This document shows positions 1 to 5,744 of a stretch of 7,205 nucleotides of DNA, in pieces. Source of the DNA: Lachnospiraceae bacterium UBA4316. GTDB taxonomy: Bacteria > Bacillota > Clostridia > Lachnospirales > Lachnospiraceae. The position numbers and the translations under genes are program-made. The notes beneath the pieces were generated by a model. That model was not told the origin of the DNA, made no database searches, and saw only the letters and a list, made by a program, of their open reading frames with translations. The stretch is taken from NCBI GenBank assembly GCA_002394535.1, contig DGUG01000021.1, positions 5,788 to 12,992 on the forward strand, written 5' to 3'. The stretch's first letter is position 1. Each line of letters begins with the position of its first letter.

Positions 1-857
1 TCAACCGGCTCATTGCCGCCTTCTCCCCTGTAGCTTCCGATAGGCGTCCACGGGATCATCTCGCACCTGTCCTGATAATCGCTCATCCTCCTGCTGAATT
101 CTTTTTCGGAAATGTCAAGTTCTGCGGCCTGCGGCCTGTCCATGATACCTGTATTGTTGTAATAAATGCCGATACTGCCGTCTTCTTTCTCATCCGTAAA
201 GTAAAAATCATCCCATTCAAGTTCACTTCCATCCCCGCTCAGATGATTCTCTCCGAATATCGTAACGGACGCTCCGCCCGAGCCTTCGTAATAGAAGTGT
301 CCGTCGCCCAGATAATTGTAGCTGCTCCGGGTACTGCCGAAGAAAACACATACAGGTTTATCATCTGTAACGGTGCACAGAGTGTATATATAACTGATCC
401 TGCGGCCGTCATATTCTTCATCGGATCCGATCAACAGTTCAGGTACTCCGTCACCGCTCAGATCCGTCATCAGATAACCTATACTGCTAAACAGATCTTC
501 ATCCCCGGAATACATAACCTTCTCCGACAGGCCGCCTGAAACGTACTTGTATTCCTTGTCCATATTGAATCCGTAATCAAGCACCTCGAACACTTCATCA
601 AAAACAGGCATATAGACTTCATAATAGTCTCTTTCTTCGACAGCCTCTTCCGTATTCTTTTTTACCTTCTTCTTTTTCTTCTTCTTTTCAGGCTTTGCCT
701 CGTCCGATCTTTCGTCCTCAGCCCCTTCCTCTTCTGCATCTTCCCTGACATTTTCCGTTTTGTCTTTGAGGCTGCTGCCGGCAGCCGCTCCGCAGCCCGC
801 AAGAATCATCGCTGCAATAAGGCAGATGATGATCGTTGCAAATGATTTTCTCCTCAT
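1..857 (-). CDS. Secreted lipoprotein with poly-lysine linker and DxxGDGxxEL-type loop (partial, runs off window)
   Basis: The frame is open from an ATG at 857 to the window edge (285 residues visible, no stop reached), so the C-terminus is missing. The start is supported by AAGGAG at 864-869, six bases upstream. The N-terminus is a lipoprotein signal: MRRKS, a hydrophobic stretch at about 6-19, then lipobox LAGC with the lipidated Cys at residue 22. An acidic linker (about 30-57) and seven lysines (58-64) follow, probably a spacer through the cell wall. The globular part carries TDLSGDGVPEL at 131-141, the Asp/Gly loop common in clostridial surface lipoproteins with FG-GAP or dockerin-like calcium sites, and a second SGDG at 207-210. 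Function is not recognised; it is expected on the outer face of the membrane. It is the second gene after the 620-residue lipoprotein, 20 bases downstream, and shares that protein's leader and linker but not its body. Confidence 0.85.
   Translation of the reverse strand, partial: MRRKSFATIIICLIAAMILAGCGAAAGSSLKDKTENVREDAEEEGAEDERSDEAKPEKKKKKKKVKKNTEEAVEERDYYEVYMPVFDEVFEVLDYGFNMDKEYKYVSGGLSEKVMYSGDEDLFSSIGYLMTDLSGDGVPELLIGSDEEYDGRRISYIYTLCTVTDDKPVCVFFGSTRSSYNYLGDGHFYYEGSGGASVTIFGENHLSGDGSELEWDDFYFTDEKEDGSIGIYYNNTGIMDRPQAAELDISEKEFSRRMSDYQDRCEMIPWTPIGSYRGEGGNEPV
686..787. repeat. Copy 1 of a direct repeat encoding the lipoprotein leader-linker
   Basis: This part of the left lipoprotein gene matches 2568-2664 in the other lipoprotein gene. 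Two blocks stand out: 686-706 against 2568-2588 (20 of 21 bases identical by eye) and 761-787 against 2638-2664 (24 of 27). They encode DEAKPEKKK and the GSxLKDK segment. Between the blocks the copies differ in length by two codons. The similarity stops at the end of the lysine run. This suggests duplication of an export-and-spacer module in front of unrelated bodies, or an old tandem duplication whose bodies diverged. Confidence 0.75.
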
Positions 858-863
858 ATCAAG

Positions 864-869
864 CTCCTT
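864..869 (-). promoter_or_regulatory. Ribosome binding site of the partial lipoprotein gene
   Basis: On the minus strand this reads AAGGAG, six bases before the ATG at 857. It lies wholly inside the 20-base gap after the stop of the upstream lipoprotein gene, which fits one bicistronic mRNA. It fixes the start of the partial lipoprotein. Confidence 0.8.
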
Positions 870-877
870 CTCTAATG

Positions 878-2740
878 TCATTTGTTGCGAATGATGTTGT
901 TGCAGTCTGTAATGAACTCCTGCATATCTTTGTATATCTTCTCGATGTTTTCGGGACCACCATTGCTAAAAAATTCAATCTCTTCCAAAACACTATCGTA
1001 AAAATCCGTACTTCTTATTCCATCGGATGTATAGTAGTCCTTCAATGAATAGTATGCTGCGTATATTCTCGGGAAATTATCATCAAAGTTGTTACCGACA
1101 TCCGTTCCGAACCAGAATTCGTGACGTCTCCCTATCTCTTCACCCTTTTCTCTGATATCCGAAGGGATCTTCTTAATACTCTTTTGAACCCATTTTCCAA
1201 GTGCTTCTGCTTCATCTTCGATCGATCCCGGGTATTCTACCGGATTTGATTCTCGAAACTTTGCAAGAATATCATTTGAGACCAGACCCTCGAGAGGATC
1301 ACCTGCATTATCGGATTTTCCTGCTTTGCCGGCGCCTTCTTCATCCGTAAAGTATATGATCTCTTTCGCCAGTCCATCATCGTCAAGATGATCGTAACCA
1401 AAGGGGATCGCACATATATGCCATCCGGTCATGCGATAGCCCGTGCGCCAGCCCAGGTCGTATTCACTGTCCGCTTTGGCATCGGCATAGATGACAAAAG
1501 CGGTCTCCGCTATGGATTCCATATCCTGTATGATCGAGCAGTTCCTATAATCGCTTCTGTCTATGAAGTCCCTGACCAGAAGCTGCTCTTCGAATATGTC
1601 ATCATAGTAGAGCAGATCGTTTTCCTTATCGCCGGATCCCATATATACATCATATGGCACATGCTCGGAGCAATCGATCGCTCCGCCCGTATCAAAGAAG
1701 AATATCGGTACATCCGGATCAGGTCCCCCGCCCTCATAGGTACTTGGAACATCATCGCCATCAATAGCGATCTTAAGGCTTCCCTTTACTCCGGGTTTTG
1801 CTTTGACAACCTTCCAGTGACTCAGAAAATGCCCTGTTCCTTCATAATATCCGAGACATACATATACATATCCGTCAAGGAACTTAAACTGCTTGGGTAC
1901 GCCGTAGCCGCCCTCCGCGTTATCGATCCATCCCAGCTCGGTAACATCGCCGTCCTCATCCACCGAGCATAAGATAGAATCGTTATCATCGGTCCGGAGA
2001 ATGGCGATCAGGGTTTCATCCGCAAATCCGACATAATAATAATAAATGTCCTCTCCGCCTATCCTTACGATCTCATTACCATCCTTATACAACACTGTAT
2101 ATCCATTTCCGTCACTCCATTCCTCCACGGCAAGTATTTCTCCGCTCTTCGATACGCCGGAGGGCAGACCCCCGCAAACAAGGGTAGTCTCACCCGTTAC
2201 CGGATCGTAAAGGTTTGTGCAGCTGGCATCAAACATTTCGGGATTTGTTTCGCCGATATAAAACCCCTGCGGGCAGGCATACAGTTCTCCGTTTCCCGCC
2301 ACCGTACCGATCTCTTCCCATTCACATGTATTGATGTCATAAGAGATAAGCGGACATCGAACGGTATAAAACTCGGTATGCAGGAATTCTCCGAAGGTTG
2401 CACCCTCGTCCATGGAATTCGGTGATATATTTCTGAAATACACCTTGTCCCCTATCCTTACGAAGTAGTGTCCGTTGTTGTCTACCCGTCCTTCCTGAAA
2501 AGCAGCGGCAAAATCAAAATCACCTTTGGATTTCCTACTTGTTTTATCGCTTTTCTTCTTTTTCTTTTTTTCAGGCTTTGCTTCGTCCCGGCTGTCGTCT
2601 TCTGCCTCTTCGGACTTCTCCCGGGCATCATCCGGTTTGTCCTTGAGGTTGCTGCCGGAAGCCGAAGCGCACCCGGCAAGAAATACCAGCATTAATGCAA
2701 GCATTATCAACAAAACCCTTGTTAGCGCGTTTCTTTTCAT
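878..2740 (-). CDS. Large secreted lipoprotein, probable beta-propeller-like N-terminal half, unknown function
   Basis: A complete 620-residue lipoprotein. The signal peptide (MKRNALTR, hydrophobic 9-20) ends in lipobox LAGC with Cys24. An acidic linker (33-57) and six lysines (58-63) follow. Residues about 85-345 consist of repeated short strand-turn units rich in Tyr, Gly and Asp (for example VRIGDKVYF at 94-102, a DEDGDVTEL segment at 261-269, and DGYVYVCLGYY at 289-299). This resembles the beta-propeller-like extracellular repeats common in clostridial lipoproteins, but I cannot assign a family. Residues about 350-480 are acidic and unrecognised, and about 505-618 look mainly helical. Eleven Cys lie beyond Cys24, many for an exported protein. 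The start is chosen for its signal peptide and for AAGGAGA at 2751-2757, ten bases upstream. It is first in a two-gene unit with the lipoprotein at 857, and is divergent from the sensor operon at 2905. Solute binding or envelope sensing is possible but unproven. Confidence 0.85.
   Translation of the reverse strand: MKRNALTRVLLIMLALMLVFLAGCASASGSNLKDKPDDAREKSEEAEDDSRDEAKPEKKKKKKSDKTSRKSKGDFDFAAAFQEGRVDNNGHYFVRIGDKVYFRNISPNSMDEGATFGEFLHTEFYTVRCPLISYDINTCEWEEIGTVAGNGELYACPQGFYIGETNPEMFDASCTNLYDPVTGETTLVCGGLPSGVSKSGEILAVEEWSDGNGYTVLYKDGNEIVRIGGEDIYYYYVGFADETLIAILRTDDNDSILCSVDEDGDVTELGWIDNAEGGYGVPKQFKFLDGYVYVCLGYYEGTGHFLSHWKVVKAKPGVKGSLKIAIDGDDVPSTYEGGGPDPDVPIFFFDTGGAIDCSEHVPYDVYMGSGDKENDLLYYDDIFEEQLLVRDFIDRSDYRNCSIIQDMESIAETAFVIYADAKADSEYDLGWRTGYRMTGWHICAIPFGYDHLDDDGLAKEIIYFTDEEGAGKAGKSDNAGDPLEGLVSNDILAKFRESNPVEYPGSIEDEAEALGKWVQKSIKKIPSDIREKGEEIGRRHEFWFGTDVGNNFDDNFPRIYAAYYSLKDYYTSDGIRSTDFYDSVLEEIEFFSNGGPENIEKIYKDMQEFITDCNNIIRNK
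2568..2664. repeat. Copy 2 of the direct repeat encoding the lipoprotein leader-linker
   Basis: Partner of 686-787, in the same orientation and the same place within its gene: in both proteins the Glu before the lysine run is residue 57. The shared protein pattern is Gly-Ser-x-Leu-Lys-Asp-Lys, an acidic stretch, DEAKPE and then the lysine run. Confidence 0.75.
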
Positions 2741-2750
2741 TCTCTTAATT

Positions 2751-2757
2751 TCTCCTT
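2751..2757 (-). promoter_or_regulatory. Ribosome binding site of the 620-residue lipoprotein gene
   Basis: The minus strand reads AAGGAGA, ten bases before the ATG at 2740. The spacing is a little long but acceptable, and no better start codon lies nearer. It supports the start that yields a full lipoprotein signal peptide. Confidence 0.7.
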
Positions 2758-2809
2758 ATTTTGATGAAACGAATTGCTCCGCTTCTCGACCTTTTGACCC
2801 TATCATTAA

Positions 2810-2815
2810 ATTATG
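2810..2815 (-). promoter_or_regulatory. Weak candidate -10 box for the lipoprotein pair
   Basis: The minus strand reads CATAAT, five of six matches to TATAAT, which would give a 5' leader of about 60 bases before the ATG at 2740. I see no good -35 box at 16-18 bases upstream, so the site may need an activator or be wrong. An alternative is the TGATAGGGT just downstream on the same strand. Confidence 0.25.
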
Positions 2816-2826
2816 CACCAAAACCC

Positions 2827-2856
2827 ATACTTCCCGCTACCGCCAAAGGTAGGTAT
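2827..2856. repeat. Bulged inverted repeat followed by a T run
   Basis: CTACC at 2837-2841 pairs with GGTAG at 2848-2852 across a six-base loop. The outer ATAC at 2827-2830 pairs with GTAT at 2853-2856, leaving a six-base bulge on the left side. A run of T (2856-2860) follows on the plus strand. The stem is too short and too poor in GC for a confident terminator; it could be a protein site. Confidence 0.3.
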
Positions 2857-2868
2857 TTTTCTATTCCT

Positions 2869-2898
2869 CTGTCATATCGGGGATTAAAATGATAGAAT
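2869..2898 (+). promoter_or_regulatory. Candidate extended -10 promoter of the sensor operon, placing the transcript start at the start codon
   Basis: TGATAGAAT at 2890-2898 fits the extended -10 pattern TGnTATAAT with one mismatch in the hexamer. An upstream CTGTCA at 2869-2874 matches TTGACA at four of six positions with an 18-base spacer. Transcription would begin about seven bases after the hexamer, at or next to 2905, the A of the sensor gene's ATG. That would make the mRNA leaderless, which agrees with the absence of any ribosome binding site there. Judged by eye only. Confidence 0.4.
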
Positions 2899-2907
2899 AC
2901 CGATATG
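2873..2907. repeat. Perfect 8-bp inverted repeat bracketing the sensor operon's -10 box (candidate operator)
   Basis: CATATCGG at 2873-2880 and CCGATATG at 2900-2907 are exact reverse complements, 19 bases apart. They flank the candidate -10 box, and the right arm includes the start codon. If transcription starts at 2905 the left arm is not in the mRNA, so a DNA-binding role is likelier than an RNA hairpin. In random sequence a region this long would hold such a pair about one time in five, so position is the main argument. Confidence 0.4.
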
Positions 2908-4524
2908 GAGCGTATAAACTTTACAAACCGGAAACTGATCCGCATATTTGTGATACTGCTCGCAATAGGGATTATCGGCCAATTAAGCCTGTATCCGTTC
3001 AATTATTTCCATCATACCGCGGCCTTTGCCTATCTTACGATGATCATATTATGGGCGGTGACCATAAAGCAGCGCATTATCGACGAAAAAGTCAGAGACC
3101 GCATTCTTATATCATGTACATTCATGATCGCTTTGTTCTTCCTTCGCATGTGCAAATACACGTATTTCCCCGATGATGTAATGGTCCGTGAATACATATG
3201 GTATGCATATTCGATCCCGCTTACCTTCATTCCCCTTTTTATGTTTACGGCCGCGCTTTATGTTGAGCCTGTCGGAAACATAAAGCTTGTGCGTATCTGC
3301 GAGAGGCTCCTTATTGCCGTAAACATCCTGTTGTCGGCCGTTGTCGTAACAAACGAATTCCACAGCCTTGTTTACCGCATATCCGTTCACCCCGACAAAG
3401 AGTATACCCACGAATTATTCTATTATATCGTCACCTTCTGGCGTTATGCCCTTGCAGTCGGAGTTCTCATCGTGCTCTTTCGCAAATGCTCACTGCTTCC
3501 GGCAAGGAAGAAATGGTATATACCCGCGATCCTTATAACGGGAAGTAACGTACTGCTTATGTGGTATCTTATAAACGGCGGATCACCTAAGGTGTTCGGT
3601 CACAAGCTCTTCCAGTTTCATGAGGCACTGTGCATCCCCTTCATGATGGCCTTTGAGAGCATCATCCAGATCGGGATGATACCCGCCAATACCGGCTACG
3701 GGATATTCTTTGCCCATTCGGGAATAAACGCATGTATTTATGATAATGATAACACCCCCGTGCGCCCTTCCGTCGGCTGGTCGCAGGTGCCGGAGGATAA
3801 GGATCACCGTATATGCCGTAAGCCTATAAGCGGCGGATACGTGACCTGGGTCGAGGATTTGGCAAACATCAATGCCTTAAACCGGGAGATCGAAGATGTC
3901 ACGGAGGAACTTTGCGGCGAGAATGACCTTATCAAACAGGAGAATGAAGTCAGGGCGGAGCGTATCGCTTTTGAGACAAGAAACAGGCTCTATAACAGAA
4001 TAGCAACGGCGGTAAGAACACGCGCCATACGTGTGAACGAACTTCTTACCCACGCTTCGGATGAGGGCGTCGGTTCGGATGATTTTCGCCCGGATATCGC
4101 ATACGCCGCACTTCTTAGCGCATACATCAAGAGAATGGGAAATATGATGCTTCTGACCGACAGGGCGGCCACCATCTCGTCGGAAGAGCTGCGTATGGCC
4201 ATTGATGAATCATTTGAATATCTGCGTCTCAAAGACTGTGTCTGCTTCATGGACTCCGGTGGCGAGTGCCGGCTCCCTTCACAGCTTGCTCTTCTTGCGT
4301 ATGAACTGTTCGAGGATACGGTCGAGGATGTATGGATGCGGCTTCATACGCTTAGCATAAAGCTTGCAAACGGTTATAAGTTCTCGATGACGATAGCACT
4401 TGATACGGCGGCCGAAGCCATCACGTCCACCTGGCATGACAAGCAGATAGAAAAGGCAGGCGGGAAACTATCGGTGAAGTTTGAGGATGAGACCTACTAC
4501 ATCAGACTGGAGGCGAATGTATGA
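2905..4524 (+). CDS. Multi-pass membrane sensor with degenerate kinase domain (HisKA_7TM-type pseudokinase)
   Basis: A 539-residue protein. About eight hydrophobic stretches (roughly 12-32, 38-54, 67-82, 97-120, 131-150, 172-192, 203-222, 241-260) resemble the N-terminal 7TM region of some Gram-positive sensor kinases. Then come a PAS-like segment (about 265-318), the phrase PISGGYVTWVEDL (307-319), a coiled coil (about 320-360) and a kinase-like half. Aligned without gaps to the next gene's product from Asn360, Arg371 sits where the phospho-accepting His should be. The N-box reads ELFED (467-471), with Asp471 for Asn, and no DxG or GxGL boxes follow. It should therefore not autophosphorylate or bind ATP normally; a sensing partner for the downstream kinase is the likely role (inference). 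I recall similar His-less proteins in Clostridia. An in-frame TAG at 2893 rules out an earlier start, and no ribosome binding site precedes 2905. Confidence 0.8.
   Translation: MERINFTNRKLIRIFVILLAIGIIGQLSLYPFNYFHHTAAFAYLTMIILWAVTIKQRIIDEKVRDRILISCTFMIALFFLRMCKYTYFPDDVMVREYIWYAYSIPLTFIPLFMFTAALYVEPVGNIKLVRICERLLIAVNILLSAVVVTNEFHSLVYRISVHPDKEYTHELFYYIVTFWRYALAVGVLIVLFRKCSLLPARKKWYIPAILITGSNVLLMWYLINGGSPKVFGHKLFQFHEALCIPFMMAFESIIQIGMIPANTGYGIFFAHSGINACIYDNDNTPVRPSVGWSQVPEDKDHRICRKPISGGYVTWVEDLANINALNREIEDVTEELCGENDLIKQENEVRAERIAFETRNRLYNRIATAVRTRAIRVNELLTHASDEGVGSDDFRPDIAYAALLSAYIKRMGNMMLLTDRAATISSEELRMAIDESFEYLRLKDCVCFMDSGGECRLPSQLALLAYELFEDTVEDVWMRLHTLSIKLANGYKFSMTIALDTAAEAITSTWHDKQIEKAGGKLSVKFEDETYYIRLEANV
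4509..4513 (+). promoter_or_regulatory. Ribosome binding site and ATGA coupling of the kinase gene
   Basis: GGAGG lies inside the last codons of the sensor gene, seven bases before the ATG at 4521. That ATG overlaps the sensor's TGA (4522-4524) as ATGA, the usual arrangement for translational coupling. It supports roughly matched production of the two membrane proteins. Confidence 0.8.
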
Positions 4525-5732
4525 CGTTTACGCAGCTTCCCGAAATACTCCGCGGAGTCATGCTCACCTTTACAACAGTTGTTATTATCATCAATATAAT
4601 AGTTTTCATAAAGATAATGTACGTCGGGATGCGGAACCGGATGCTCCCTGTTATAACCGGAAGTGGTCTCATTGTATTTTTTCTTTATCAGTCTATGTGC
4701 ATGTATCAGGAGCATGACTACGATTCATTTGACTGCCCGGTCATTATTCTTGCAACAGTTATTTCGGCTTCGTTTGTTTTCGGACTTTACTGCCTCTTCT
4801 ACATCACCAAATGGCAGCGCGGTAACATTTCGCAGTTGTCCGTAAAAGAGGCTTTTGACACACTTCCTACGGGACTGTGTTATTATACTGCCGACGGGGT
4901 TCCGCTCATGGTCAATGAATCCATGCAGGCGATCAGCAGAAGCATAACCGGCGGGAACATAGTCGATGCAAATGATTTTGCCAAAAAGGTAAACGATATA
5001 GCGCATGCCGGTGACAGGGTCTACAATATAAGAGGGCGCATGCTCACCATAGATAACACTTCCATTTCCGAAATGGTGGCTGCGGATGTGACGCAGGAGT
5101 ACGCTCTGACAAAGCAGCTGGAGGAAGGGCGCGATAAGGCAAAGCTTCTTAACAGCCGCCTGAAGGCTCTTATGGGAACGATAGAATACGTAACCATGAA
5201 CAAGGAACTGCTCAAGATCAAGACAGTGCTTCATGACAACATCGGGCAGAGTATTCTGATCGCAAAACGGTATCTGGTATCCGACGAGCCGGGCAGTGTT
5301 GATGATAGCGAGATGATCTCGTTCTGGAAAGAAAACATCAAACACCTGCTGACAGACGAACCAGAGGAATGGGAACTGCCCTATTATGTCATATCAAAGG
5401 AGGCCGACAGGCTCGGGGTGCATCTTGACATCGCAGGAGACCTGCCTGATGCGCAGACACTCATTCCTGTCGTCGATGCGGCAATCTCGGTATCGGTGGG
5501 CAATGCTTTAAAACACGCAGGCGGAAAAAAGGTTGCGATCTTTGTATCGGAAAAGGACGGCCTGTATATCATTAAATTTACGAACGACGGCAGGGCTCCA
5601 ATCGGGCCGGTAGTTGAAAAGGGCGGACTGGCAAACCTCAGGCGCGAGGTTGAATCCGTCGGCGGCACTATGGAGGTTACTCATCAGCCGGAGTTTTTGA
5701 TGACGATCACACTTCCGAAACCGGGAGTCTGA
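4521..5732 (+). CDS. Membrane sensor histidine kinase, NarX/DesK-type (HDxxGQ), with PAS-like domain
   Basis: A 403-residue catalytic kinase, expected to autophosphorylate and pass phosphate to the regulator encoded next. Three hydrophobic segments (about 15-35, 42-61, 73-95) precede a PAS-like domain (about 108-190, with LPTGLCYYTADGVPLMVN at its core) and a helical linker (about 192-225). The dimerisation helix holds VLHDNIGQS (236-244), the HisKA_3 signature, with His238 as phospho-acceptor. The ATPase half has an N-box with Asn328 and His332 (GNALKHAGG), TNDGR at 354-358, and GGLANLRREVESVGG (368-382). Odd point: the Glu usually four residues before the N-box Asn is Val324, which may lower activity or demand a partner. 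There is little outside-facing sequence, so external sensing probably comes from the upstream 7TM protein, with which it is translationally coupled. Family confidence is high; the signal is unknown. Confidence 0.92.
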   Translation: MTFTQLPEILRGVMLTFTTVVIIINIIVFIKIMYVGMRNRMLPVITGSGLIVFFLYQSMCMYQEHDYDSFDCPVIILATVISASFVFGLYCLFYITKWQRGNISQLSVKEAFDTLPTGLCYYTADGVPLMVNESMQAISRSITGGNIVDANDFAKKVNDIAHAGDRVYNIRGRMLTIDNTSISEMVAADVTQEYALTKQLEEGRDKAKLLNSRLKALMGTIEYVTMNKELLKIKTVLHDNIGQSILIAKRYLVSDEPGSVDDSEMISFWKENIKHLLTDEPEEWELPYYVISKEADRLGVHLDIAGDLPDAQTLIPVVDAAISVSVGNALKHAGGKKVAIFVSEKDGLYIIKFTNDGRAPIGPVVEKGGLANLRREVESVGGTMEVTHQPEFLMTITLPKPGV

Positions 5733-5736
5733 GGAG
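5731..5736 (+). promoter_or_regulatory. Ribosome binding site of the response regulator gene
   Basis: GAGGAG overlaps the kinase stop codon (TGA, 5730-5732) and lies eight bases before the ATG at 5745. An earlier ATG at 5740 is followed directly by TAA and sits only three bases from this site, so it is not the start. Confidence 0.8.
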
Positions 5737-5744
5737 AAAATGTA

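Larger units (their letters stand above)
2800..2895. repeat. Perfect 8-bp inverted repeat, one arm near each divergent promoter
   Basis: CTATCATT at 2800-2807 is the exact reverse complement of AATGATAG at 2888-2895. Read in its own direction, each divergent unit therefore carries AATGATAG upstream of its first gene. On the plus strand this overlaps the extended -10 box. It may simply be shared promoter sequence, or paired sites for one regulator. Confidence 0.35.
2741..2904. other. Divergent intergenic control region
   Basis: These 164 bases separate the minus-strand lipoprotein pair from the plus-strand sensor operon, so both promoters should lie here. Contents by eye: the lipoprotein ribosome binding site (2751-2757), a weak minus-strand -10 candidate (2810-2815), a bulged stem (2827-2856), an extended -10 for the sensor operon (2890-2898), and two perfect 8-bp inverted repeats (2800-2807 with 2888-2895, and 2873-2880 with 2900-2907). 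No small gene with a convincing ribosome binding site was found. Confidence 0.7.

Noticed and set aside
239..539. Two short open frames, one on each strand, near the left edge
   Set aside because: Both are shadows of the partial lipoprotein, whose frame is open without a stop from 857 to the window edge and carries a lipobox and a ribosome binding site.
1388..1972. A 194-residue plus-strand open frame
   Set aside because: It lies wholly inside the 620-residue lipoprotein gene on the other strand, has no ribosome binding site evidence and shows no domain; the lipoprotein has a clear signal peptide and start.
2889..3176. A 95-residue frame starting 16 bases before the sensor gene
   Set aside because: It has only a weak GGGGA upstream and a composition unlike a real protein, and it overlaps the membrane segments of the sensor in another frame. 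It would also not be translated if the transcript starts at 2905.
4725..5345. A 206-residue minus-strand open frame
   Set aside because: It is antisense to the kinase, whose PAS-like core and HDNIGQ motif are coded here on the plus strand; the antisense protein resembles nothing.
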